DNA of 64,000 bases from Thermoleophilaceae bacterium (GTDB lineage: Bacteria; Actinomycetota; Thermoleophilia; Solirubrobacterales; Thermoleophilaceae), in NCBI GenBank assembly GCA_040901445.1, contig JBBDYQ010000010.1, positions 1-64,000 of the forward strand, read 5' to 3'. Positions 33,170-41,691 of this stretch are shown here, in pieces. Every line of letters begins with the position of its first letter. Within the stretch, counting starts at the first letter, position 1. A program made the translations under genes and the position numbers. The notes below the pieces were generated by a model. It did no database searches, was not told the DNA's origin, and worked only from the letters and a program-made list of their open reading frames with translations.

Positions 33170-35146
33170 TCAGCGGGTGGGCTCGAGCCGCACGGCCCGA
33201 TCCTGATCCCTGATCGCGACCCACGCGAACCCGTCATCCGCGCGCACACCCGCGGGCGTGGCGCCCACCGGCACGGGCCCGCCCACGAGCTCGCCGCTGT
33301 CGGGATCGATGAGGGTCACGGCATCCGCGTTCTCGTTCGTCACCCAGACCACGTCGTCGCCGACCCAGATGCCGTAGGGGCCGTCTTCCACCCGAATCGG
33401 CTCGCCGATCCGCCGCCCGGTGCGGTTGTCGTGCCGCGTGACGGTGTTGCCCGTGTTGTTGGCCACCCAGATCACGCCGTCCCTGATCGCGATGCCCTCC
33501 GGGCCCGACCCGGTCTCGACCGGCTCGTCGGCCTCGCCGCTTGCGACGTCGATGCGCGTGAGCGTGTCGTCCTCGAAGTTGGCCACCCAGACGCTGGACT
33601 GCGTGGTGCCGATCCCGCGCGGCATGCTTCCCACCTCGATCTCGTCCACGACCTCGCCACTGCCCAGGTTCACCCGCGAGACCGTGCCCGCCGCGTTGTT
33701 GGACAGCCACAGCGACCCGTCGCCGACTCCGAGCGCGATCCAGCGGGAATCGGCGCCGGCCTGGATCTCGCGTTCGGGCTCGCCGGTCCCGGCATCGAGC
33801 TGGGAGACCGTGCCGTCGCCGGTGTTGGTGACGAACACCGAGCCGCGGCCGACGGTGACGCCGTGGGGGCCGGCGCCCACGGGGATCGGGTCCCGGCGCG
33901 CCTCACCGGTCTCGGCGTCGAGCCACGAAACGGTGTCGTCACCCTCGTTGGCGACCCATACCGAGCCATCGCGAATGGCCACGCCGGCCGGGCCGGAGCC
34001 CACCGCGACCGGCTCGGCGGCCTCAGCGGCCGGCGGCTCCCGCTCCTCGGGCGCGTCCGTGGTCTGCTCGCCCGCGGGCTCGGCGCCGGGGTCCTCCGAG
34101 CCGCCGGTGGCGAGTACCACGGCCACGACGATGGCGGCGGCGACGGCCGCGGCGCCGGCGAGCGCGAGCGGCGGCCGGCGCCGCATGCGCTCCGGGAGCG
34201 TGCGCGTGGGCGCGCTGACCGGCTCGCTCAGCGGCGCGGTGGGCCGGTCGGCTGGACGGTCGGTGGGCGGCGCGGCGGCGGCCGCGCGGGTGGGCGCGGC
34301 CGGCGGGGCCGGCGCGGCCGGCACCGGCGGCGGGACCTCCGTGTCGGGCTCCTCCACCACGTCCCGGGCCTCGGCGACCAGCGCCGCGCACGTGGCTTGG
34401 CGGTCGGCCGGGTCCTTCGCCAGCGCACGCGCGATGACGGTGTCGAGCGCGGGAGGCAGGCCCTCGGCACTCGGCCGCGGCGGCGGCTCCTCGAGATGCG
34501 CGTACAGCACCGCCACGCTCGTATCGCGCGGGAACGGCCGCGCCCCGGTGAGGCACTCGTGCAGCACGCAGCCGAGCGCGTAGACGTCCGTGCGGGAGCT
34601 GAGGTCCCCACCGCGGATCTGCTCGGGCGCCACGTAGTCGATCGTGCCCACGAACTGCCCCGTCTGCGTGAACGCCGTGCCGGCCTCCGTGCGCTTGGTG
34701 AGCCCGAAGTCGGTGAGGTACGCGCGATCGGCCTGCAGGAGGACGTTGCCCGGCTTCACGTCGCGGTGGACCAGGCCGTGCGCGTGTGCCGCGTCGAGCG
34801 CGGAGCCCACCTGATCGAGAATGCCGAGGGCCCGCTCCGGAGCCAGCCGGCCCTCGGCGCGGAGGAGCGTGGCGAGGTCCGAGCCCTCCACGTAGCGCAT
34901 GGCCAGGTACAGCTGGCCGTCGGCCTCGCCGGCGTCGTAGACGGTGACGATGGCCGGATGGTCCACGCCCGCCGCCACCCTGGACTCGTGCACGAAGCGC
35001 TCGCGGAACCCCTCCGCGTCCGCGACCTCGGGCGCCAGCACCTTGAGCGCCACCGTGCGGCGCAGATGCACGTGCTCGGCGCGGTAGACGACTCCCATCC
35101 CGCCACGGCCGATGACCTCGTCGATGCGGTAGCCGGCGATCTCCAT
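33170..35146 (-). CDS. Ser/Thr protein kinase with extracellular beta-propeller
   Basis: 658 aa. Kinase domain residues about 5-265: GRGGMGVVYRAEH P-loop, VALKVLAP Lys, HRDVKPGNVL, DFGLTKR, APEQIRGG. A Pro/Ala-rich juxtamembrane region and one membrane helix (LALAGAAAVAAAIVVAVVLA) follow. The outside part is built from about seven repeats of roughly 42 residues (GxGPxGVAIRDGSVWVANEGDDTVSWLDxxTGE pattern), a YVTN/Vgb-type beta-propeller. This is the PknD layout of M. tuberculosis, where the propeller is thought to sense an extracellular ligand. Divergent from the R2lox-like gene. Confidence 0.9.
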   Translation of the reverse strand: MEIAGYRIDEVIGRGGMGVVYRAEHVHLRRTVALKVLAPEVADAEGFRERFVHESRVAAGVDHPAIVTVYDAGEADGQLYLAMRYVEGSDLATLLRAEGRLAPERALGILDQVGSALDAAHAHGLVHRDVKPGNVLLQADRAYLTDFGLTKRTEAGTAFTQTGQFVGTIDYVAPEQIRGGDLSSRTDVYALGCVLHECLTGARPFPRDTSVAVLYAHLEEPPPRPSAEGLPPALDTVIARALAKDPADRQATCAALVAEARDVVEEPDTEVPPPVPAAPAPPAAPTRAAAAAPPTDRPADRPTAPLSEPVSAPTRTLPERMRRRPPLALAGAAAVAAAIVVAVVLATGGSEDPGAEPAGEQTTDAPEEREPPAAEAAEPVAVGSGPAGVAIRDGSVWVANEGDDTVSWLDAETGEARRDPIPVGAGPHGVTVGRGSVFVTNTGDGTVSQLDAGTGEPEREIQAGADSRWIALGVGDGSLWLSNNAAGTVSRVNLGSGEVVDEIEVGSMPRGIGTTQSSVWVANFEDDTLTRIDVASGEADEPVETGSGPEGIAIRDGVIWVANNTGNTVTRHDNRTGRRIGEPIRVEDGPYGIWVGDDVVWVTNENADAVTLIDPDSGELVGGPVPVGATPAGVRADDGFAWVAIRDQDRAVRLEPTR

Positions 35147-35172
35147 CGTCGGCTTTCTATCACGCCCCGCCC

Positions 35173-35202
35173 TTGACATTAATCAGTCGATCAGTTAAGA
35201 AT
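35173..35202 (+). promoter_or_regulatory. promoter and candidate operator of the R2lox-like gene
   Basis: TTGACA (35173-35178), 17-base spacer, then TAAGAA (35196-35201) 6 bases before the ATG at 35208. The only clear TTGACA -35 in the window. The spacer is AT-rich and contains two direct TCAGT copies (ATCAGTCGATCAGT), a plausible binding site for the downstream TetR regulator. Confidence 0.6.
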
Positions 35203-35207
35203 TGCCC

Positions 35208-36128
35208 ATGTTCAAGACCGACGACGACGCGCTCTCCGTCCTCCTCGACGCCGACATCGACAAGGTCATGGCCGGGCTCGACCGGATCGTCGAGGCCGCC
35301 CCCTCCTACGCCAAGCTCTTCTCGCGCTGGGAGAACCAGCCCTGGAGCTCGGAGCAGTTCGACTTCTCGGCGGACGCCGAGCAGTGGGCGTCGGGCGCGT
35401 TCGACGACACCGAGCGCGAGTACATGCAGTGGAGCCTGTCCTCGTTCTTCCTCGGCGAGGAGCGGGTCACCACCGAGCTGCTGCCGTTCGCCATCGCGGC
35501 GCCGTCGCACGAAGCGCGCGCGTTCCTCGCCACCCAGATATCCGACGAGGCCAAGCACATGGTCTTCTTCGACCGCTTCTACCGCGAGGTGTTCGGCGTC
35601 GACGCGGCCACGCTCTCGGCCAACCTCAAGGCCCAGCGCCCGCAGATGAACGACCACTGGGGAGAGCTGTTCGACGGCATCCTCCACGACTGCGCCGAGA
35701 CGCTCCGCAGGGACCCCTCGGACATGACCGCGCTGGTGCGCGGCGTCACCGTCTACATGATCGTGATCGAGGGCACGCTGGCGCTCACCGGCGCGCGCTT
35801 CATCATCCGCACGCTCAAGGAGCGCGACCGCCTGCCGGGCTTCCGCCAGGGCTTCACCGCGGTCAACCGCGACGAGTCGCGGCACGTGGGCTTCGGCGTG
35901 AAGTTCCTCGCGGACGCCGTCAAGGAGGACCGCGGCCACAAGGACACCATCGCCGAGACGATCAAGGAGACGCTGCCCATCGGCACGCTCGCGCTCGCGC
36001 CGCCGATGGTCGACAACCCCTACGACTTCGAGACGCCCTTCGGCTACCACTCGTCCGAGATCTTCGAGTACGCCGCCAGGTCGCTCTCCAAGAAGCTTGC
36101 AGCCATCGGGATCGATCCAGAAGGCTAA
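35208..36128 (+). CDS. R2-like ligand-binding oxidase (ribonucleotide reductase R2-like)
   Basis: 306 aa ferritin-like di-metal carboxylate protein. Metal ligands follow the R2lox/R2 pattern: E in FFLGEERVTTELL, ExxH in ISDEAKHMVFF, E in IVIEGTLALTG and ExxH in RDESRHVGFG. Length and spacing match R2lox (e.g. M. tuberculosis Rv0233) more than catalytic NrdF, and no nrdE is nearby. R2lox proteins bind a Mn/Fe site with a long fatty acid; the natural reaction is unknown. The gene is cotranscribed with TetR, whose frame overlaps its 3' end by 32 bases. Confidence 0.82.
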   Translation: MFKTDDDALSVLLDADIDKVMAGLDRIVEAAPSYAKLFSRWENQPWSSEQFDFSADAEQWASGAFDDTEREYMQWSLSSFFLGEERVTTELLPFAIAAPSHEARAFLATQISDEAKHMVFFDRFYREVFGVDAATLSANLKAQRPQMNDHWGELFDGILHDCAETLRRDPSDMTALVRGVTVYMIVIEGTLALTGARFIIRTLKERDRLPGFRQGFTAVNRDESRHVGFGVKFLADAVKEDRGHKDTIAETIKETLPIGTLALAPPMVDNPYDFETPFGYHSSEIFEYAARSLSKKLAAIGIDPEG

Positions 36129-36675
36129 GCCGGGCCGCCCGTCCACCGGCGCCCGCGAGCGGATCCTCGCGGCGGCGATGGAAGTGCTCAAGGCCGACGG
36201 CTACGCCGGCCTCACGACGGCGAAGGTGGCCGCGCGGGCGGGGCAGAACAAGGCGCTGATCCAGTACCACTTCGGCTCCAAGCAGGGGTTGGTGGCCGCC
36301 GCCGCCCGCGAGGTCAGCGCGCTGATCACCGCGGAGCTGCTCGCCGGGATCGAGGAGGACGACGTCATCCCCGGCCTGGTCGAGGGGCTCGAACGCATCC
36401 TCGACCGCGACGAGGGCCTGGCGCGCGTGTACTTCGACCTCGCGTCGCAGTCCATCGTCGAGCCCGAGATCCGGGCGATCATGGCGGAGGTCAAGGCGGG
36501 CTACCGCGCCGTGCTCGCCGAACGGCTCGACGTACGCGATCCACAGGCCGCCGCGGTGTACCTGATCGCGGCGCTCGAGGGCTTCACGCTCGAGCGGCTG
36601 GAGCGGGGCGAGACAGCGGAGCTGCGCCGCGCGCGCGACTGGTTCCTGGAGAGCGCCCCGCGCATCATCGCCTAG
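36097..36675 (+). CDS. TetR-family transcriptional regulator
   Basis: About 192 aa. Helix-turn-helix: GARERILAAAMEVLKADGYAGLTTAKVAARAGQNKALIQYHFGSK, containing the IQYHFGSK turn. The likely start is TTG 36097, overlapping the oxidase gene; no ATG or GTG occurs before helix 1. By position it probably autoregulates the R2lox-like operon, possibly responding to a fatty acid or its derivative; that is inference. Confidence 0.87.
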   Translation: MQPSGSIQKAKPGRPSTGARERILAAAMEVLKADGYAGLTTAKVAARAGQNKALIQYHFGSKQGLVAAAAREVSALITAELLAGIEEDDVIPGLVEGLERILDRDEGLARVYFDLASQSIVEPEIRAIMAEVKAGYRAVLAERLDVRDPQAAAVYLIAALEGFTLERLERGETAELRRARDWFLESAPRIIA

Positions 36676-36678
36676 GAT
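36673..36678 (+). promoter_or_regulatory. -10 element of the APH-like kinase gene
   Basis: TAGGAT, 9 bases before the ATG at 36688; it includes the stop codon of the TetR gene. A second internal promoter or readthrough from the TetR gene are both possible. Confidence 0.4.
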
Positions 36679-36687
36679 CCCGCGGCG

Positions 36688-37701
36688 ATGGACGAGACGC
36701 CGCTGATCGCGCAAGAGCCGCTGGAGGCGTACTTCGACTCGCGTGGGCTGGGCTCCGGGCCGATCGAGTTCGAGCGCATCGGCGAGGGCCACTCGAACAT
36801 CACGTTCCTGATACGCCGAGGCGGAGAGGACTTCGTGCTGCGCCGGCCACCGCGTCCGCCGCTACCGCCGTCCGCACACGACGTGCTGCGCGAGGCGCGG
36901 CTGCTGAGCGCCGTGCGCGGGGTGCGCACTCCCGAGGTGCTCGACGCCTGCGACGACGAGTCCGTGCTGGGCGTGCCCTTCTATGTCATGGAGTACATCG
37001 AGGGCACCGTCATCACGGGCGAGATCCCGCAGCCGCTCGACACGCCGGAGGAGCGGCGCCGGATCGCGTGGGAACTGGTCGACGCGCTCGTCGAGGTCCA
37101 TGCCGTCGACTGGCGGGCATGTGGGATCGACGGCAGGCCCAGCGGCTACCTGGAGCGCCAGCTGCGCCGCTTCAACGGGCTGTGGGAGCACAACAAGACG
37201 CGCGAGGTGCCGGTCGTGGGCGAGGTGGGCGAGTGGCTCGCCGCCAACATGCCCGACTCCGGCGACGCCACGATCGTCCACGGCGACTACCGCCTGGGCA
37301 ACACGATGGTGGCCGACGACGCGCCCGCCCGCCTCATCGCGATCTTCGACTGGGAGCTGTCCACGATCGGCGACCCGCTCGCCGACGTGGGCTACCTGAC
37401 CGTCACCTGGGTGCAGCCCGACGACGCGGACGACACGATGTTCTCCAACCTCACGTCGGTCACCCGCCGCGAGGGCTTCCCCACCCGCCAGGAGATGGTC
37501 GCGCGCTACGAGGAGCGCAGCGGCCGCTCGATGGCCGCGCTGCACTGGTACCAGGCGCTCGCGCTCTGGAAGGCAGCGGTCTTCATGGAGGGCAACTACA
37601 AGCGCTTCATCCAGGGCAACTCCGACGACCCCTACCTTGGCCTCTTCGACGAGGGCGTGCCCGCGCTGGCCGACAAGGCGCGCGAGATCGCGCTGTCGTG
37701 A
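36688..37701 (+). CDS. APH-fold kinase of the ACAD10/ACAD11/LvaA type
   Basis: 337 aa aminoglycoside-phosphotransferase-fold kinase. Motifs: IGEGHSNITFLI, DFVLRRPPRPPLPPSAHDV, PFYVMEYIEGT, catalytic loop IVHGDYRLGNTM and metal loop IFDWELSTIGDPLADVGYL. This matches the kinase domain of ACAD10/11 and bacterial homologues such as LvaA, which phosphorylate 4-hydroxyacyl-CoA during 4-hydroxy acid breakdown. It is not expected to be an antibiotic kinase. Overlaps the HAD gene by four bases (GTGA), recreating the HAD plus kinase pairing of ACAD10. The acyl-CoA dehydrogenase partner is not in the window. Confidence 0.85.
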   Translation: MDETPLIAQEPLEAYFDSRGLGSGPIEFERIGEGHSNITFLIRRGGEDFVLRRPPRPPLPPSAHDVLREARLLSAVRGVRTPEVLDACDDESVLGVPFYVMEYIEGTVITGEIPQPLDTPEERRRIAWELVDALVEVHAVDWRACGIDGRPSGYLERQLRRFNGLWEHNKTREVPVVGEVGEWLAANMPDSGDATIVHGDYRLGNTMVADDAPARLIAIFDWELSTIGDPLADVGYLTVTWVQPDDADDTMFSNLTSVTRREGFPTRQEMVARYEERSGRSMAALHWYQALALWKAAVFMEGNYKRFIQGNSDDPYLGLFDEGVPALADKAREIALS

Positions 37702-38303
37702 AGGGCCTGCTGGTGGACTTCGGCGGCGTGCTGACGACCAACGTGTTCGAGTCCTTCCGCTCGTTCTGCGAGGGAGAGGGCCTGGACCCGGAGGCGTTCC
37801 TGGACCTCTTCCGCGAGCGCTCCGAGGCGCGCTCTGCCCTGCGCGAGGTCGAGACCGGCCGCATCTCCGAGGACGAGTTCTCCACCCGCCTCGGGGCGAT
37901 GCTCGGCGTGAAGGAGACGAACGGCCTGATCGACCGGTTGTTCGCGGGGATGGCGCCCGACGGCGCGATGGTGGCGGCGGTCCGGCGCGCGAAGGGCTCG
38001 GGCGTGCGCACGGGGCTGATCTCGAACTCGCTGGGCGAGGGGCGCTACGACCGCTCCACGTTCCCCGAGCTCTTCGACGGCGTGGTCATCTCGGGCGAGG
38101 AGGGCATGCACAAGCCCCAGCCCGAGATCTACCTGCTGGGCGCCGAGCGCGTCGGCCTCGCGCCCGAGGAGTGCGTGTTCGTCGACGACCTGCGCGAGAA
38201 CTGCGCGGGCGCGGAAGCGGTGGGGATGACAGCGGTGCTGCACCGCGGCGCCGACGCCACGATCGAAGAGCTCGAGCAGCTGCTGGATGTCGCGCTCCAC
38301 TGA
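37698..38303 (+). CDS. HAD-superfamily hydrolase (ACAD10/sEH N-domain type)
   Basis: 201 aa. Nucleophile Asp in LLVDFGGVLTTNVF, Ser in LISNSLG, Lys in HKPQPEIYLLG and Asp pair in CVFVDDLRENC. These define a phosphatase of the type fused to epoxide hydrolase and to ACAD10. GTG start translationally coupled to the kinase gene, so it probably acts in the same pathway, for instance by removing phosphate. Inference. Confidence 0.87.
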   Translation: MKGLLVDFGGVLTTNVFESFRSFCEGEGLDPEAFLDLFRERSEARSALREVETGRISEDEFSTRLGAMLGVKETNGLIDRLFAGMAPDGAMVAAVRRAKGSGVRTGLISNSLGEGRYDRSTFPELFDGVVISGEEGMHKPQPEIYLLGAERVGLAPEECVFVDDLRENCAGAEAVGMTAVLHRGADATIEELEQLLDVALH

Positions 38304-38973
38304 GCGACTCGTCCTCTGGGACATCGACGGAACGCTCGTCCACACGGCGGGCCTGGGGCGCGCTGCCTTTGCGGAGGCCTTCGAGGCCGTCTACGGGCTC
38401 GCCCCGGAGCTCGTGCCGATGGCGGGGCGGACGGATCACGAGATCGCGCTGGCCATCCTCGAGCGCAACGGGATCGAGCAGGGCGAGGACCATCTGCCGG
38501 CATTCGCCGAGGCCCTGGCCGATCGCCTCGCGGCGATGGAGCCGGAGATCCGCGCCCGCGGCCACGCGTTCCCGGGCGCCGCGGAGGTGCTGGCCGAGCT
38601 GGAGCGACGCGGGGTGAGGCAGTCGCTGCTGACGGGCAACATCGAGCCCAACGCGGCACTCAAGCTCGCCGCCTTCGGCCTCGGCGCGGAGCTGGACTTC
38701 GAGATCGGCGCGTACGGCTCCGACCACCGGGTGCGGCCCGAGCTCGTGGGCATCGCCCGCCGCAGGGCCCGGGAGAAGCACGGCATGGACTTCGACGTCG
38801 TGCTGGTGGGCGACACCCCGCTCGACATCGCGGCCGCCCGCGGCGGCGGCGCGGCCGTGGTGGCGGTCGCCACCGGGCCGCACTCCGTGCAGGAGCTCGC
38901 GGCCGCCGACGCCGTGCTTGCCGACCTCACGGACACCCCGGCCGCCGTCGAGGCCATCCTCAACCCGCGCTGA
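38287..38973 (+). CDS. HAD-superfamily phosphatase, phosphoglycolate phosphatase-like
   Basis: 228 aa. LVLWDIDGTLVHTAGLG nucleophile motif, cap domain with AGRTDHEIALAIL, QSLLTGNIEPNA (motif II), and VVLVGDTPLDIAAARGGGAA (motif IV). Resembles Gph-type phosphatases. ATG lies inside the 3' end of the preceding HAD gene. Its 3' end overlaps the convergent transporter gene by 14 bases. Confidence 0.88.
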   Translation: MSRSTERLVLWDIDGTLVHTAGLGRAAFAEAFEAVYGLAPELVPMAGRTDHEIALAILERNGIEQGEDHLPAFAEALADRLAAMEPEIRARGHAFPGAAEVLAELERRGVRQSLLTGNIEPNAALKLAAFGLGAELDFEIGAYGSDHRVRPELVGIARRRAREKHGMDFDVVLVGDTPLDIAAARGGGAAVVAVATGPHSVQELAAADAVLADLTDTPAAVEAILNPR

Positions 38974-39811
38974 TCAGCACCACGCCGGCGACGGCCGCCG
39001 CCGCTCCGCCCTGCTGGAGCCGCCGCACGCGCTCGCCGAGCAGGGCGTGCGCGAGCACCACGACGACCACCGGATAGAGCGACGCGAGCACGGCCGCGAC
39101 GCTGACGAGCCCCTCGTTGGACGCGACGGCGAACAGGCCGTTGGCCGTGATGTCGAGCGTGCCGGCCGCGACCAGCGCCCGCGCGCTGGCGGCACCGACC
39201 GCGAGCCGGGGGCGCAGCAGGAGCGCCCCGAGCGCGAGCAGCGACACGCCGGTGATGCGGTTCGCGAGGATCGCCCAGAAGACGTCCTCGTCGCTCGCCC
39301 GGTCCATCGCGACGAAGAAGCAGCCGAATCCGGCGGCGGCCACGAGCGCGAGGCCGGCGCCGGCGGCCATGCGCCCGCCACGGGCCGCGCCGCCTTCCTT
39401 CGGAGCCTCGCGCGAGGCGAGCACGATGCCCACCATCGCCACCGCGAGCCCGGCCGCCTGCATCCCGCTCGGGCGCTCGCCGCCGGCGAGCCCGACGACC
39501 ACGGGGATCACCGCGGCGGTGGCGGAGATTGGCGCGACCACGGCCATCGCGCCGATTGCGAGCCCGCGGTAGAAGGCCATCAGCCCCGCGACGCCGGCGA
39601 CGCCGGAGGCGCACGCCACGGCGAGGTGCTCCACCGGAGGCGGGCCCTCCGCGCGCACACCGACGATCGCGACCACGAGCACGAGCCCCGCCGCCTGCGA
39701 CAGCAGCACCACGGCGAGCAGGTCGACGCGGCGGCTCTGGAGCCCGCCGAGAAAGTCTGCGATGCCCCAGGCAAGCGCAGACCCCAGGCCCAGTGCGACG
39801 GCGAGCGAGGC
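38960..39811 (-). CDS. EamA/DMT-family transporter, start codon unclear
   Basis: Two EamA repeats, about ten membrane helices (for example ALGLGSALAWGIADFLGG, LLSQAAGLVLVVAIVGV, GVAGVAGLMAFYRGLAIG, AVIPVVVGLAGGERPSG, ALVAAGTLDITANGLFAVA). Homologous sequence begins right after an in-frame stop at 39812-39814, but no ATG, GTG or TTG occurs before GTG 39712, which would delete helix 1. A CTG (39793 or 39787) may be the start, or an upstream start has been lost. A purine-rich AAGGGAG lies at 39821-39815. Coordinates give the open reading frame. Substrate unknown. Confidence 0.72.
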   Translation of the reverse strand, partial: ASLAVALGLGSALAWGIADFLGGLQSRRVDLLAVVLLSQAAGLVLVVAIVGVRAEGPPPVEHLAVACASGVAGVAGLMAFYRGLAIGAMAVVAPISATAAVIPVVVGLAGGERPSGMQAAGLAVAMVGIVLASREAPKEGGAARGGRMAAGAGLALVAAAGFGCFFVAMDRASDEDVFWAILANRITGVSLLALGALLLRPRLAVGAASARALVAAGTLDITANGLFAVASNEGLVSVAAVLASLYPVVVVVLAHALLGERVRRLQQGGAAAAVAGVVLISAG

Positions 39812-39835
39812 CTACTCCCTTGCGGCTAGTCGCAC

Positions 39836-41368
39836 TCAGCGGCCATAGAGCAGCACCATGACGCGCTCGAGCAGCTTCGACCGCCGCGGCGTGTACGGGA
39901 AGAAGTAGAGCTCCCTCTTGCCGGCGAAGCGGGTGACCATCAGCGACTGCGTGCGGCAGTACTTCTGGATGCCCGCCGCGCCGTGGCGCACGCCGATGCC
40001 CGACTCGCCGACGCCCCCGAACGGCAGCTCCTGCGCGGCGTAGTTGCTCACGCAGTCGTTCACGCACGCGTTGCCGGCGTCGATCCGCCGTGCGATGGCC
40101 TCGCCCTTCTCGAGGTCCTTGGTGAAGACGCTCGAATTGAGGCCGTAACGCGAGTCGTTCGCGAGCTCGAGCGCCTCCTCCTCGTCGCGCACCTTCATGA
40201 TCGGGAGGATCGGGCCGAACGTCTCGTCGGTCATGACCTCCATCGAGTGGTCGACCTCGGTGAGCACGGTGGGCTCGAAGAAGCGCCCGCTGCCCTCGCG
40301 CGCCTTCCCGCCCACGCGCACCGTGGCGCCCTTCTCCAGCGCGTCCTCGAGGTGGCGCTCCATGATCTCGAGCTGCGGCCCGAAGGTGACGGCGCCGACG
40401 TCCACGCTGCCCTGCGCACGCGGCTCGCCCTGGCGCAGCGCGCCCGCCTTCTCGATCACGCGGGCGACGAAGTCGTCGTAGACCGGCTCCTCGACGTACA
40501 CGCGCTCGACCGCCTGGCAGATCTGCCCGCCGTTGGACATGCTCCAGTAGACCGCGGTGTTGGCCGCGCGCTCCACGTCGGCGTCGCGCAGCACGATCAT
40601 CGGGTCCTTCCCGCCCAGCTCCAGCGACACCGGCGTGAGCGACTCGGCCGCCTCCGCCATGATCTTCCTGCCGGTGGCCGTGGAGCCCGTGAACATGAGC
40701 ATGTCCGCCTGGCCCACGAGCGCGGCACCCGTCTCGCCGCGGCCGGTGACGACGATGAAGACGTCCTCGGGGATGCCCGCCGCCTTCATGCCCTCCTGCA
40801 TCAGCAGCGAGGTGAGCGGCGTGACCTCGCTCGGCTTGAGCACGACGGAGTTGCCCGCCATGAGCGCGGCGATCGCGTCACCGAAGGAGTTGGTGAGCGG
40901 GTAGTTCCACGGCCCGATCACGCCCACGACGCCCATGGGCCGGTAGCGCTTGACGAACCTCTTGCCGAAGAGCAGCGGCGAGTGGCTCCGCACGCGCTCG
41001 TCCTTGAGGTACCTGGGCGCCGACTTGGCCCAGAAGCCGAGCGAGTCGGCCACGAAGAAGATCTCCGCGAGCATGGCGTCCTCACGCGTCTTGCCGGTCT
41101 CCTCGACGATCGTGGAGACCATCCGGTCGCGATTCTCCACGAGCCACTTGCGCGCGGCTTTCATCACCTCGCCTCGGCCGTCGTAGCCCATCGCCTCCCA
41201 GCCGGGCTGCGCCGCTCGGGCGCGCCTGACGGCGTCGGCCACCTGCCCGGCCGAATGGTCCGGCACGTGCGCGACAACCTCGCCGGTGGCCGGGTTCTCG
41301 ACGGGTATCTGCGCCGCCCCGGCGGCGCCGTTCTCATGGACTGGCGGCGTGGTCTCGACGGTGGACAT
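39836..41368 (-). CDS. aldehyde dehydrogenase
   Basis: 510 aa NAD(P)-dependent ALDH. Motifs: GPWNYPLTNSFGDAIAAL, FTGSTATGRKIM, catalytic Glu in LELGGKDPMIVL, catalytic Cys in GGQICQAVERVYVEE, and TDETFGPILPIM. The C-terminus (FFPYTPRRSKLLERVMVLLYGR) recalls fatty-aldehyde or succinate-semialdehyde members. ATG 41368 has a strong ribosome binding site (AGGAGG, 4 bases upstream), unlike the leaderless genes around it. Substrate undetermined. Confidence 0.92.
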   Translation of the reverse strand: MSTVETTPPVHENGAAGAAQIPVENPATGEVVAHVPDHSAGQVADAVRRARAAQPGWEAMGYDGRGEVMKAARKWLVENRDRMVSTIVEETGKTREDAMLAEIFFVADSLGFWAKSAPRYLKDERVRSHSPLLFGKRFVKRYRPMGVVGVIGPWNYPLTNSFGDAIAALMAGNSVVLKPSEVTPLTSLLMQEGMKAAGIPEDVFIVVTGRGETGAALVGQADMLMFTGSTATGRKIMAEAAESLTPVSLELGGKDPMIVLRDADVERAANTAVYWSMSNGGQICQAVERVYVEEPVYDDFVARVIEKAGALRQGEPRAQGSVDVGAVTFGPQLEIMERHLEDALEKGATVRVGGKAREGSGRFFEPTVLTEVDHSMEVMTDETFGPILPIMKVRDEEEALELANDSRYGLNSSVFTKDLEKGEAIARRIDAGNACVNDCVSNYAAQELPFGGVGESGIGVRHGAAGIQKYCRTQSLMVTRFAGKRELYFFPYTPRRSKLLERVMVLLYGR

Positions 41369-41691
41369 CCGGCCTCCTGAAGGGATCTGGCGCAATCCGC
41401 CTGACACGGTGTCAAGCGGGCGAGCCGCCGAGTCTACCGAGCCCGCGATGCCGACTGGCCGCGCGGCCAGTTCGGGGCGGCCGGCCACCATCGCGCCGCC
41501 GAGAGGCGAGGCACGGGTTCCCCTCCCAGAGCCCGCTGGGGATTGTGCGCACAAATCGTGCGTGGGAGGCAACGGACATGCGTGGCACGCACATTTGTTG
41601 CGCACAATCCCGAGCGACGTTTTACGGGCACACACGGACTCTGCCCGTCGACCGGGGGCGAGATCCGGCAGCCGGAGGCCTTCACCTCGCG
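41369..41691. other. 323-base intergenic region
   Basis: Separates the divergent aldehyde dehydrogenase and XRE regulator genes. It contains the ALDH ribosome binding site at its left edge and the large inverted repeat at 41541-41609; otherwise I see no reading frame with a credible product. Confidence 0.6.
41541..41609. repeat. large inverted repeat with two TTGTGCGCACAA-like palindromes
   Basis: Arms 41541-41564 and 41586-41609 are near-perfect reverse complements (one inserted base in each), 21 bases apart. Each arm contains a smaller palindrome: TTGTGCGCACAA (41543-41554) and TTGTTGCGCACAA (41596-41608). Paired operator-like sites about 80-150 bases upstream of the XRE regulator gene. 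Confidence 0.7.

Noticed and set aside
35173-35178. General search for TTGACA -35 boxes upstream of other genes
   Set aside because: Only this one is convincing; elsewhere the -10 hexamer stands without a recognisable -35.
36688-37701. Aminoglycoside resistance kinase
   Set aside because: The FVLRRPP and YVMEY blocks match the ACAD10/11 kinase branch and not antibiotic phosphotransferases.
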